Below, piece by piece: positions 17,608-27,000 of a stretch of DNA of 50,686 nt. How positions within the stretch are numbered: the stretch's first letter is position 1; the number at the start of each line of letters is the position of its first letter. The DNA comes from Sphingobacteriales bacterium (GTDB lineage: Bacteria; Bacteroidota; Bacteroidia; Chitinophagales; JADJOU01). The stretch is from contig JAJTHM010000009.1 in the NCBI GenBank assembly GCA_021297855.1, forward strand, positions 1-50,686. The letters run 5' to 3'. The position numbers and the translations under genes are program-made. The notes below the pieces were generated by a model. It ran no database searches and was not told the origin of the DNA. It was given only the letters and a program-made list of their open reading frames with translations.

Positions 17608-18637
17608 TATTTTGATTTCAGATAATGAATTAAAGCGCTTTTTGAGAATATTAACTATTCGAAAGTTGGGAAATTTTTTTCTATGCTATTTTTCTTACTA
17701 CCTATCCTTAGTTGTCAAAAATCCTATAGTTCTTCATCGTCCATTTACGCTTAGTTTCGAGCCTACGACGAAGTGCAACCTCTCCTGTCCTGAGTGTCCC
17801 AGCGGACTGAAGAGTTTTACTCGAGAGACTGGAAATGCTGCACTGAAAGATTATGAAACTATATTGAAGAAGGTAAAAAAGGATTTGATATTTCTCTACC
17901 TCTATTTTCAGGGAGAGCCTTTTATTCATAAAGATTTCACAGAAATGATTCGCTTAGCCAAGAAGCATAGGCTCTATACCATCACCAGCACCAATGCCCA
18001 TTACCTGACTCCAACCAAGTGTGAAGAGACGATTCTGAGCGGTTTGGATCGAATATTAATTTCTATAGATGGCAGTACGCAAGATGTTTATGAAAAGTAT
18101 CGCAAAGATGGAACACTTTTAAAAGTGATTGAAGGAACGAAGAATTTGGTCGCTGCAAGAAGTCGTTTATCGAAATCAAATCCAGAAATCATTTTTCAAA
18201 TGCTGGTAGTAAAGCCGAATGAACATCAAATAGACGAAGTCTATCAACTAGCCAACGAACTAGGTGTGGACAAAGTCGTTTTGAAAACAGCACAAATCTA
18301 TGACTTCGAAAATGGGAGTGAATTGATACCTAGTATTGACAAGTATTCGAGATATAAAAAAACGGCTCAAGGAAAATGGATAATCAAAAACGACTTGAAG
18401 AATCAATGCTGGAAGCTCTGGCACTCTGCTGTCTCTACTTGGGATGGACATCTCATTCCCTGCTGTTTTGACAAAGATGCCAAATATAAAATGGGAAACC
18501 TACTTGAACAAGATTTAGATACTATCTGGCATAGTGATGCATACTTAAATTTTAGAACTTCGATTCTTAAATCTCGAAAAGAAATCGATATCTGTAAGAA
18601 CTGTAGCGAAGGAACAAAGGTGTGGGAGACGGTTTAA
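17591..18637 (+). CDS. Radical SAM/SPASM protein
   Basis: A 348-residue radical S-adenosylmethionine enzyme. The [4Fe-4S] motif is CNLSCPEC with Cys62, Cys66 and Cys69 (CX3CX2C), preceded by LSFEPTTK. A C-terminal SPASM-type domain for auxiliary clusters is indicated by CWKLWHSAV, GHLIPCCFDKD, MGNLLEQDLDTIW and the final CKNC. Such proteins modify peptides or act in cofactor and envelope pathways; the substrate here is unknown and no precursor peptide gene is evident. The ATG at 17591 overlaps batE; the first 45 residues are hydrophobic and weakly conserved-looking, so a later start is possible. Confidence 0.85.
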   Translation: MLFTYNILISDNELKRFLRILTIRKLGNFFLCYFSYYLSLVVKNPIVLHRPFTLSFEPTTKCNLSCPECPSGLKSFTRETGNAALKDYETILKKVKKDLIFLYLYFQGEPFIHKDFTEMIRLAKKHRLYTITSTNAHYLTPTKCEETILSGLDRILISIDGSTQDVYEKYRKDGTLLKVIEGTKNLVAARSRLSKSNPEIIFQMLVVKPNEHQIDEVYQLANELGVDKVVLKTAQIYDFENGSELIPSIDKYSRYKKTAQGKWIIKNDLKNQCWKLWHSAVSTWDGHLIPCCFDKDAKYKMGNLLEQDLDTIWHSDAYLNFRTSILKSRKEIDICKNCSEGTKVWETV

Positions 18638-18666
18638 GTTTTCTGTAATCTCTATGAGTTAGTTAT

Positions 18667-18674
18667 TAACTTTG
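18667..18674 (+). promoter_or_regulatory. Bacteroidota -7 element for the Fic gene
   Basis: TAACTTTG is an exact TAnnTTTG ending seven bases before the ATG at 18681, which predicts a leaderless or nearly leaderless mRNA. It overlaps the TTG at 18672, arguing against that longer start. Confidence 0.5.
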
Positions 18675-18680
18675 TCTTCA

Positions 18681-19469
18681 ATGAAAAAACTAACTGATAT
18701 CTATTTTGATTCGTATTCCTCGACCCTTAGTGTGAATCTAAGCAAGGAATTAAATGAGCTATCAGAAAGGGAATGGACGAGTAAAAATTTTATTTTTGCT
18801 ACGGCGGTCTCTGTTATGTCTTCGTCAAGGATTGAAGGAGAAACATTAGAAGTAGATAGCTATGTTAAGTATAAAATGCTAGATGTAGAGTACCTGCCAA
18901 ATCTTACTGAAAAGCCAAATGATTTGTATATGGCCTACGAATTCGCAAGAGACAATAAACTAACAGTAAATAATTTTTCAAAAGCGCATTCCATAGCTAC
19001 AGAGCATTTATTAGCTGCGTCCCAAAGAGGGGTAGTGAGAAAAGGCAATATGCTGGTGATGGAACAAAAAACGAATCGCGTGCAGTATGAAGCGGCCAAT
19101 AGTTTTATTGTACAAAGTGAATACGAATCTTTTTGGCAAGAACTCTCCGAACTTATAGAACAAGAGTTGAGTATCGAAGAAGTTTTTTATTATGCTTCTT
19201 TGATTCATCTTGTTTTTGTAAATATACATCCCTTCAATGATGGAAATGGAAGAACAGCTCGGTTATTGGAGAAATGGTTTTTAGCTTCTAAACTAGGAAA
19301 TAAAGCCTGGTTTATTCCAAGTGAAAACTATTACTATCAAAATTTAAGCGATTACTATGCTAACCTAGCGCGGGTGGGATTGTTTTATGATGACTTGGAT
19401 TATGAGAAGGGGTTGTCGTTTTTGTTGATGCTGCCAAATGCATTTTATATCAATAAGTCAAATGATTAA
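18681..19469 (+). CDS. Fic-domain protein with an N-terminal inhibitory motif
   Basis: This 262-residue Fic protein is a probable AMP-transferase. The catalytic motif is HPFNDGNGRTAR starting near residue 183. An inhibitory helix motif of the (S/T)xxxE(G/N) type is present in the N-terminal part, SSRIEG with Ser48, Glu52 and Gly53, so it belongs to the class in which the autoinhibitory helix precedes the Fic core. The likely target loop and flap lie in the VEQ-rich segment before the motif. Targets cannot be predicted. No wing-helix DNA-binding extension is evident at the C-terminus. The next gene starts six bases after the stop and may be co-transcribed. The ATG at 18681 was chosen because a promoter element occupies the upstream TTG. 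Confidence 0.85.
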   Translation: MKKLTDIYFDSYSSTLSVNLSKELNELSEREWTSKNFIFATAVSVMSSSRIEGETLEVDSYVKYKMLDVEYLPNLTEKPNDLYMAYEFARDNKLTVNNFSKAHSIATEHLLAASQRGVVRKGNMLVMEQKTNRVQYEAANSFIVQSEYESFWQELSELIEQELSIEEVFYYASLIHLVFVNIHPFNDGNGRTARLLEKWFLASKLGNKAWFIPSENYYYQNLSDYYANLARVGLFYDDLDYEKGLSFLLMLPNAFYINKSND

Positions 19470-19475
19470 ACATAA

Positions 19476-19943
19476 ATGAAAAGTTTATTAATAAAATTAA
19501 TCTTGCCATTAACCATAATTAGTTTTACATTATTTACTAAATGGTGGTATGCTCTACCTGTTGACGCACCAGATACTATCTACATTGGGTTCCCTTTGAT
19601 TTTTCAAGGCCCAGGATGGCATACATCTATGTCATTACAAATTTTTTGGTTAGAATTTATTGTGGACTTTATAGTTTATTTTTTGTTTTTATTTTTTATG
19701 TTATTTATAGTAAAGCATTTTTTTTCAATATTGTCAATTCCAAAAATTCTTACAGTAATACTTTGGGGCATTTCTAGCAGCATAATTGCTATTGCGCTTT
19801 TACAATGTATGATTGCTGATAATGCCTATCATTTAAAAAGACCATATGATGTAAAAATACTAGAAACTGGATACTCTTTTATATGGCAAGACATTGAACG
19901 CCCCGATTATTATAAATATTTTCCTGAAGAAAAGAAAAACTAA
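19476..19943 (+). CDS. Small integral membrane protein, unrecognised
   Basis: A 155-residue protein of unknown family. Three hydrophobic segments are visible: about 4-22, about 58-80 (very Phe-rich) and about 87-112. A periplasmic or extracytoplasmic loop rich in Pro, Gly and aromatic residues connects the first two, and the C-terminal 35 residues are polar with Tyr and Lys. It sits six bases after the Fic gene and converges on murF-alr with only five bases between stops. Co-transcription with the Fic gene is likely, but no functional link can be shown. Confidence 0.6.
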   Translation: MKSLLIKLILPLTIISFTLFTKWWYALPVDAPDTIYIGFPLIFQGPGWHTSMSLQIFWLEFIVDFIVYFLFLFFMLFIVKHFFSILSIPKILTVILWGISSSIIAIALLQCMIADNAYHLKRPYDVKILETGYSFIWQDIERPDYYKYFPEEKKN

Positions 19944-19948
19944 GACTC

Positions 19949-22423
19949 TTAATCCTCCCAATAAACCCTCTGCACTCGATTCGAAATGGAAGTGAGGATT
20001 TCATAGGAAATAGTATTCGCTTTGGCGGCTAAGTCAGCGGCGGAGATATGGGCACCTATGAGTTCTACTTCATCGCCTTCTTCTATATTTTTGCAGTCCG
20101 TAATGTCTATCATGATCATATCCATACACACATTGCCAATAGTAGGTGCATACTGTCCTTTGATATAGACTTGTGCCAGCCCGTTTCCAAAATTTCTAAA
20201 ATAACCATCGGCATAACCTAGATTAATAATCCCTATTCTAGTGTCTCGCGATGTCTGGCCTTTTCGAGAATAGCCCACCGTATCTCCAGCAGAAACTGTT
20301 TTTATCTGAGCGATTCGAGAGAGGAGAGAAATCGTATTTTGCAATTGTGGTTGAACTACTCCAGTGCTATCAAATCCAAACAAACCGATACCCAGGCGAA
20401 CCATATCCATCTGATGGGCACTATGTTTAATGATGCCTCCTGTGTTGAGCACATGACGTTTGATTTTATAACCGAGTGCTTTTTCGATATGATCGGCTAG
20501 TGAAGAAAATTTAGAAATTTGTTCTTCTGTAAAAGCATCCAAAATCGATTCATCGCTTGCTGCAAGATGCGTCATCAAGTACTTAACTTGAATATGAGAA
20601 TTCGCTTTGAGCAAGGCTATGACTTCATTCATTTCTTCTTTGGTAATACCTAATCGGTGCATTCCTGTTTCCAGTTTCAGATGAATAGATATCGAAGGGT
20701 TGTTGAGCGTGTTTAACTCATCAATCAATTTTTTCAAAATCCCTAGACTATAAATCTCAGGCTCTAGGTGATGCTCCAATAATTTCGGTAAAGCTTCTAT
20801 TTCAGGATTGAGAACCAAAATAGGTTTTTGTATGCCTACATTTCTGAGTTCTATTCCTTCATCCGTATAGGCGACTGCATAATAATCGACGCGCTCGCCT
20901 TCCAATTGTTTGGCTAATTCTATACTGCCTAGCCCATATCCAGAGGCTTTGAGCATGAGCATGATTTTTGTTTCTGGTTTCAGCAATTTTGTAAACACAC
21001 GTAAATTATTTTTCAGTGCATTGAGATGTACTTTCAGATACGTCGTATGCGTTTTTTTTCGATAGAGCTGAACAATCTTTTCTAATTGAAATCTCCTCGC
21101 TCCTTTGATGAGCAGAGTATGTTGTTTAAACTGCGAGGCGTCTTGATACTTTATAAAATCTTCTGATGACGTGTAGAACGAAATTTTTTCAGTTCGCAGT
21201 TTTTTAAACAAGTTGGCAGCATCGATAAAAGATTGACCAATCAAAACGAGGTGTGATATGTCTTTGTCTTTTAAAATTTCGCAAATTTTTTGCTGTGAGG
21301 CTTCACCACTTTGTTGTATCTCTGAGAGGATAATTGATTTTTTAGTTTGCGGTGCTTGCGCAAATAAATATTGTACTGCTATCATCAACGAATCTAAATC
21401 GGCATTATAGGTATCGTTGATAATAGTCATATCTTGTATTCCTTCGATCAATTCCAGTCTCATCTCTATGCCAGAAAGAATAGAGAGCTTAGAAGAATAT
21501 TTTTCTAAATCATATCCTAGAACTAGAATGGTCAGTACACAGTGAACTAAATTTTCAAGATAAGAAGTCTCTGTTTGAATTAAACTAATTTGATATTCGT
21601 TTCCTTTAAATTTTAATTGTAGTTTCCTATTTTTCGTATCTAACTGAATGTGTGCATCCGCTCCCTCTTTCTGGGACCATTGAATAAGTTTTAAATTAGG
21701 ATTAAAAGTTTGTAGTTGAGAAAAGGATGTTTTATACGTTTCTATCAGCTCCTTACGAACAATCAAAAATTTTGAATGGACGAAAAGTTTTAATTTCTCA
21801 GCAACTTTTTCTTCCAAATTTTGAAAATTAATTTGATGGGCATCACCTATATTGGTCAATATACCTATAGTTGGAGCAATTATTTTCTCTAGCTTTTCCA
21901 TTTCATTTGGCTTGGAAATGCCTGCTTCAAATATACCTAAATCATTTTTTTCATCTAATCCCCAGACAGATAATGGAACACCGATTTGTGAATTGTAACT
22001 CTTCGGATTTTTACAAATTGAATAGTTGGATGATAGTAATTGAAACAACCACTCTTTGATGATGGTTTTTCCATTAGAGCCCGTGATGCCGATTACTGGA
22101 AATGAGTATTCTTTCCTCTTAAATGCAACTATAGATTGCCATGCAGAAAGAGTATTAGAAACAAAGAAGAACTGAGCTTTCAAAGGAGCACATTTATTGC
22201 GATATTTTTCATCTACAATAAAATGTCCAACGCCTCTTTCTATTAAATCAGGAATAAAATTAGCCCCCGCAGATTTAGCTCCATCCAAGGCGACAAACAA
22301 AGTTGTTTTGGGAAAGACAATATTGCGACTATCGATTTCTATGCGCTCAATAACTTGTATAGGAATATTTCCAGCCAAACTAAGGTTTAAAATATTTGCT
22401 ATCTCGTGATTAGTGGTCTGCAT
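19949..22423 (-). CDS. murF-alr: Bifunctional MurF ligase / alanine racemase
   Basis: An 824-residue fusion of two peptidoglycan enzymes. The first 450 residues form UDP-N-acetylmuramoyl-tripeptide:D-Ala-D-Ala ligase, with the ATP loop ITGSNGKT at 113-120 and the NDTYNAD segment of the central domain. The remainder is a PLP-dependent alanine racemase, with the PLP lysine in MLKASGYGLG near residue 491 and the catalytic-tyrosine region VGYSRKGQTSRDTRIGI, plus GNVCMDMIMIDITD near the end. It therefore makes D-alanine and attaches D-Ala-D-Ala to the stem peptide. This fusion is known in Bacteroidota. It has its own exact promoter element at 22434-22441. Confidence 0.95.
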   Translation of the reverse strand: MQTTNHEIANILNLSLAGNIPIQVIERIEIDSRNIVFPKTTLFVALDGAKSAGANFIPDLIERGVGHFIVDEKYRNKCAPLKAQFFFVSNTLSAWQSIVAFKRKEYSFPVIGITGSNGKTIIKEWLFQLLSSNYSICKNPKSYNSQIGVPLSVWGLDEKNDLGIFEAGISKPNEMEKLEKIIAPTIGILTNIGDAHQINFQNLEEKVAEKLKLFVHSKFLIVRKELIETYKTSFSQLQTFNPNLKLIQWSQKEGADAHIQLDTKNRKLQLKFKGNEYQISLIQTETSYLENLVHCVLTILVLGYDLEKYSSKLSILSGIEMRLELIEGIQDMTIINDTYNADLDSLMIAVQYLFAQAPQTKKSIILSEIQQSGEASQQKICEILKDKDISHLVLIGQSFIDAANLFKKLRTEKISFYTSSEDFIKYQDASQFKQHTLLIKGARRFQLEKIVQLYRKKTHTTYLKVHLNALKNNLRVFTKLLKPETKIMLMLKASGYGLGSIELAKQLEGERVDYYAVAYTDEGIELRNVGIQKPILVLNPEIEALPKLLEHHLEPEIYSLGILKKLIDELNTLNNPSISIHLKLETGMHRLGITKEEMNEVIALLKANSHIQVKYLMTHLAASDESILDAFTEEQISKFSSLADHIEKALGYKIKRHVLNTGGIIKHSAHQMDMVRLGIGLFGFDSTGVVQPQLQNTISLLSRIAQIKTVSAGDTVGYSRKGQTSRDTRIGIINLGYADGYFRNFGNGLAQVYIKGQYAPTIGNVCMDMIMIDITDCKNIEEGDEVELIGAHISAADLAAKANTISYEILTSISNRVQRVYWED

Positions 22424-22433
22424 ATTGTAGATA

Positions 22434-22441
22434 CAAATTTA
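22434..22441 (-). promoter_or_regulatory. Bacteroidota -7 element for murF-alr
   Basis: The minus strand reads TAAATTTG, an exact TAnnTTTG, only about ten bases before the ATG, implying a very short 5' leader. Confidence 0.5.
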
Positions 22442-22502
22442 GGGTTTTAATACGAACCTGTGCTGATTATTCGTCAGCATTCTCGGATAAAGAATAAATA
22501 AT

Positions 22503-22535
22503 TTCACCGCAAAGGCGCAAAGGACGCAAAGCCTT
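22503..22535. repeat. Dispersed ctttgtg-type repeat, copy 5 (reverse orientation)
   Basis: tttcaccgcaaaggcgcaaa followed by ggacgcaaag is the reverse-oriented, cleaner version of the family (cgcaaag units repeated every nine to ten bases). It lies between rlmH and murF-alr. Confidence 0.6.
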
Positions 22536-22577
22536 TTTAAATCATCTCATCGTCATATCTTCACATTATCACATCAA

Positions 22578-23048
22578 CTACTCATGATGATAAGGCAAAT
22601 GATGCAAAATAGCAAAGCCTCTATATAGCTGCTCTAGAAATATCAAGCGAATCATTTGATGCGAGAAGGTCATCGAAGCGAGTGAAATTTTTTCATTGGC
22701 GCGCTGATAGATGGATTCATCAAAACCGAAAGAACCACCTACGACAAAAACTAATCGCTTGACACCGCTCAATTGTTTTTTATTGATAAATTCTGAAAAG
22801 TCATAGCTGGACTTGAATGTCTTGCCTCGCTCGTCCAATAAAATGACAATATCTGAATCTTCTAAATGCTGAAGTAAAAGTTCGGCATCTATTTTCTTAG
22901 AAAGGTCCGGCAGTTCACTCTTTTTTTTCGGCACTAATTCCTGCCATTCAAAATCGCAAAAATGTTTTATTTTATGGTGAAAAAATGCAATGCCTTCTTT
23001 TATAAAATCAGGGTTGGATTTGCCGATAGAGAGGACTTTGATTTTCAT
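22578..23048 (-). CDS. rlmH: 23S rRNA pseudouridine-1915 N3-methyltransferase
   Basis: A SPOUT-class methyltransferase of 156 residues that methylates pseudouridine 1915 in helix 69 of 23S rRNA on the assembled ribosome. The start MKIKVLSIGKS, the SAM-binding knot VFVVGGSFGFDESIYQRA, the SLASMTFSHQMIRLIFLEQLYRG helix and the C-terminal HLPYHHE are all diagnostic. It is monocistronic with an exact promoter element at 23063-23070. Confidence 0.96.
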   Translation of the reverse strand: MKIKVLSIGKSNPDFIKEGIAFFHHKIKHFCDFEWQELVPKKKSELPDLSKKIDAELLLQHLEDSDIVILLDERGKTFKSSYDFSEFINKKQLSGVKRLVFVVGGSFGFDESIYQRANEKISLASMTFSHQMIRLIFLEQLYRGFAILHHLPYHHE

Positions 23049-23062
23049 TTGTCAAATTTCCT

Positions 23063-23070
23063 CAAATATA
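23063..23070 (-). promoter_or_regulatory. Bacteroidota -7 element for rlmH
   Basis: The minus strand reads TATATTTG, an exact TAnnTTTG, about 14 bases before the ATG. Confidence 0.5.
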
Positions 23071-23104
23071 TTTCGAATATTGGGTGTGAATGCTAAAAAA
23101 AGTC

Positions 23105-23112
23105 TAACTTTG
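23105..23112 (+). promoter_or_regulatory. Bacteroidota -7 element for the metal-efflux operon
   Basis: TAACTTTG is an exact TAnnTTTG ending seven bases before the ATG at 23120, predicting a leaderless or nearly leaderless transcript for the efflux operon. No operator palindrome for a metal sensor was recognised in the short gap. Confidence 0.5.
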
Positions 23113-23119
23113 CCATTAG

Positions 23120-23485
23120 ATGAAGTTTTTGATTAGTTTCATTTTATTTATTTATGTCTTTGTTTCAACCCCTTTGTTGGAGTTGGTCAAGTTGCCTCAG
23201 CTATACACTCACTATATAGAACATAAAAAAGAGAACCATCAGTTGTCCTTCGCAGGGTTTCTATGCCTGCACTATGGGGATGAGGCTCACGCAGAAAATC
23301 ATCATAACGGTTTGCCTTTCAAATCTTGCAATTATATCTATGTTCTCATTCTCGAAATGCCTGCAAATGTAATTGCAGTGAAATGGCAGGAGATTCAAAA
23401 AAAGATCTATACGCCCCTGTGCTATATTTACGAATCCCGATACATTTTTCAGTATCTCGATGCCATTTGGCAGCCGCCAAGGTAG
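23120..23485 (+). CDS. Small His-rich exported protein at the head of a metal-efflux operon
   Basis: A 121-residue protein with an N-terminal hydrophobic segment (residues 1-20, signal peptide or anchor). It then carries two His-rich patches, YTHYIEHKKENH and LHYGDEAHAENHHNGLPFKSC, and an aromatic C-terminus ending DAIWQPPR. The His cluster followed by Cys suggests metal binding in the periplasm. Similar small proteins head RND metal-efflux operons in Bacteroidota, as I recall; I cannot name a domain. It is followed by a DUF2231-like gene and the CzcA-type pump on the same strand. Confidence 0.6.
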   Translation: MKFLISFILFIYVFVSTPLLELVKLPQLYTHYIEHKKENHQLSFAGFLCLHYGDEAHAENHHNGLPFKSCNYIYVLILEMPANVIAVKWQEIQKKIYTPLCYIYESRYIFQYLDAIWQPPR

Positions 23486-23557
23486 TTTAGCCATTTTATT
23501 TTGTATCAAAAACATTGATACCTTTCCCTTATTTTTTTAATAGTTAAATTCATTCAT

Positions 23558-24040
23558 ATGAATAATGCACATTATCATTTAGTGGTCAACCACTTACCTA
23601 TCATTACACCTCTTTTAGGAGCTTTGATCCTTTTAGGAGGAATCATCTTAAAAAACAATACAGTAAGAAAGACTGCGTTGCTTGTTTTTATTTTTGGGTC
23701 TTTTACAGCTTTTCTAGCTATGTACACCGGCGAAGGTGCGGAAGAAGTCGTAGAAAAAATCCAAGGAGTCAGTGAAGATTTGATTAAAAATCATGAAGAA
23801 CTTGCGGAGAGATTTGCACTTGCCAATTACTTTCTAGGTTTGGTGTCTCTTATCGGATTATGGATAGGTTGGAAAAAAGAATCTTTTTTTAATTCAATTT
23901 CTATTTTAGTTTTAGTCATTTCATTCGTCGTTCTCTTTCTCGCAAAGCAAACGGGGACTAGCGGCGGAGAAATTATGCATTCAGAAATAAGAGCCGATTT
24001 TTCTCCTCAAATGAATCCAGCAGAAGGAGAAGAAGATTGA
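23558..24040 (+). CDS. DUF2231-like four-helix membrane protein
   Basis: A 160-residue inner-membrane protein with four hydrophobic helices (about 15-32, 38-55, 88-104 and 110-128) and a short acidic tail. The early sequence HYHLVVNHLPIITPLLGAL, with several His at the membrane edge, resembles the DUF2231 family, in which such residues may bind haem or metal. It lies 18 bases upstream of the RND pump gene and is almost certainly co-transcribed with it, so a role in metal homeostasis is inferred from context only. Confidence 0.65.
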   Translation: MNNAHYHLVVNHLPIITPLLGALILLGGIILKNNTVRKTALLVFIFGSFTAFLAMYTGEGAEEVVEKIQGVSEDLIKNHEELAERFALANYFLGLVSLIGLWIGWKKESFFNSISILVLVISFVVLFLAKQTGTSGGEIMHSEIRADFSPQMNPAEGEED

Positions 24041-24058
24041 TTTCAATTTACCATAATT

Positions 24059-27000
24059 ATGCTACACAAAATAATTGATTTTTCAGTAAAGAACAAGTTG
24101 ATCGTTGCCCTGATGGTGGCGGCGATGGCGCTTTATGGAATTTATGAGACGACAAGGCTCCCTATAGATGCCGTGCCAGATATCACCAATAATCAAGTGC
24201 AAGTCATTACCCAAGCTCCTTCCTATGGGGCATTGGATATAGAGCGATTGGTGACTTTTCCTGTAGAGCAGAGTTGCACAAATATTCAGGGATTGAAGGA
24301 AATTCGAAGTTTTTCTCGATTTGGATTGTCCCTGGTCACGATCGTCTTTGAGGACAATGTGGATGTTTATTGGGCGCGACAGCAGGTGTCAGAGCGACTG
24401 ACCAACGCAAAAAATGTTATACCCGATTATATTGGAGTCCCAGAGCTAGGGCCAATTTCGACAGGATTGGGTGAAATTTATCAATATGTAATCAGACCTA
24501 AAAAGGGATACGAACATAAATATGATATCACAGAATTGCGGACGATTCAAGATTGGATGGTTCGTCGGCAGCTACTCGGCGTCAAAGGTATCGCTGAAGT
24601 AAGCAGCTTTGGAGGGAAATTGAAACAATATCAAATCTCGATCATACCCGAAAAACTTCAAGCACTAAATTTATCGATAGAGGAAGTGTTTTCTGCCCTC
24701 GAGCGAAACAATCAGAATACTGGAGGCGGTTATATTGAGAAGGGTCCCAATGTGATTTTTATCCGCAGTGAAGGCCTCGTAAAGAATACGCAAGATATTG
24801 AAAATATAGCAATCGCCCGAAAAGATGGTTCACAAATAATGATTCGCGATATAGCCGAAGTCAAAATAGGCAGTGCGACTCGCTATGGCGCCATGTGCTA
24901 CAACGATGAAGGGGAAGTCTCAGGTGCTATCGTTATGATGCTCAAAGGAGCCAATAGCAGTGAGGTTATCGATCTCATAAAGAAGAAAGTAGAACTCATT
25001 CAGAAAACACTTCCAGAAGGTGTCTTGATTGAGCCTTTTCTCGATCGGACGAAAATGGTCAATAACGCAATACACACTGTCCGAAACAATTTGATCGAAG
25101 GAGCTTTGATTGTGCTTTTTGTATTGGTATTATTTCTTGGAAATTTTAGAGCAGGACTTTTGGTCGCTTCTGTCATACCGCTTTCCCTCTTGTTTGCGAT
25201 TATCATGATGAACTTATTTGGTGTCAGTGGAAATTTAATGAGCCTCGGTGCGCTGGATTTTGGACTGATAGTCGATGGGGCAGTCATAATCGTGGAAGCC
25301 GTCGTGCATAAACTTTCGCATAGTATCAATAAAGCGCATTCTGGTCCAGATTATGTCAATGAAACTGTCGTCAAGACAAGCGATCGAATGATGAAGTCTG
25401 CCATATTTGGGCAGTTGATTATTTTAATGGTTTATTTGCCGATTTTCTCTCTCGAGGGCATAGAGGGCAAGATGTTTAAGCCTATGGCGCAGACCGTGAG
25501 TTTTGCCTTGCTCGGTGCGTTTTTATTGTCATTGACTTATGTCCCAATGATGAGTGCGTGGCTGCTCAATACCAAAATGAATGCCTTTGATTTTTCTGAA
25601 AAATGGATTTTAAAATTGGATAATTATTATCTAAAAAATCTGCACAAAGCGATGAATCATTCTCGCAAAATTATTATCGGAACGATAGTGATTTTCATCG
25701 TATCGGTGACACTGATGATGCAGCTCGGAGGTGAATTTATTCCTACTTTGGAAGAAGGCGATTTTGCAGTGGATACGCGAGTATTGACAGGTAGTAATCT
25801 CAAGACCACCATAGAATACACACAGAAAGCGGCGCATGCTTTGAAGAAAAATTTTCCAGAAGTAGAAAAAGTCGTGACCAAAATAGGAAGCGGCGAAGTG
25901 CCCACCGACCCAATGCCCATGGAGGCCAGTGATATGATGGTCATACTCAAAGATAAAAAAGAATGGACTTCCGCAGAGACCTTTGATGAGTTGGCAGAGA
26001 AAATGAGTGCTAAATTGAAAGAGATTCCTGGGTTGTCTTATGGATTTCAATATCCTGTGCAGATGCGATTCAATGAACTCATGACAGGCGCGCGGCAAGA
26101 TGTCGTTTTGAAATTATTTGGAGAAAATCTCGACACGCTTGCTCATTATGCGGCTCATTTGGGCAAACTGTCCGCTCCTATCGAAGGCGTCGAGAGTATC
26201 TATGTAGAGCCAATCTCGGGTATGCCACAAGTGGTCATACACTACGATAGACAACAGCTGGCGTACCTTAATCTCACAATAAGCGAAGTGAATCAAATCG
26301 TCAATACAGCGATGGCTGGACGAAGTGCAGGGATGGTTTTTGAAGATGAGAAGCGATTTGATCTCGTGGTGAAACTATCGGAAGAGAAACGAGATTTAGA
26401 AAATATAGAAAATCTAATGATCCCCACACCAAATGGCAACCAAGTGCAGCTGAGACAACTCGCCGAAGTCCAAGTTGTGAATGGTCCCAATCAAATCCAA
26501 CGCGAGGATGCGAAGCGAAGAATTGTCGTGGGATTCAATGTGAGAAATCGAGACGTGCAATCCGTCGTAGCTGAATTAAAATCGAGCATTGATCAATCAA
26601 TCAATCTTCCTTCTGGATATTATATTCACTATGGAGGGGCTTTCGAAAATTTAGAAAAAGCGACGCAAAGATTGATGATTGTCGTTCCAATTTCATTGTT
26701 AATGATATTTGTTATGCTCTATTTTGCCTTTGGACAAGTGCGCTTGGCATTGATGATTTATTCAGCTATACCGCTCTCAGCTATCGGGGGAATATGGTTT
26801 CTCGCATTGCGTGGAATGCCATTTAGTATCAGCGCAGGCATTGGTTTTATCGCACTATTTGGTGTGGCAGTGTTGAATGGAATCGTCTTGATTTCAGAGT
26901 TCAACCGCTTGAAACTGGAAGGCGAAACGGATATCTATAAAATCGTATTTAATGGAGCTAAAGTGAGACTGCGACCTGTGCTGATGACGGCATTAGTCGC

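Noticed and set aside
22503-22535. Regular cgcaaag units as a small CRISPR array
   Set aside because: Units are only about nine bases with no unique spacers of constant length, and no cas genes are in the window.
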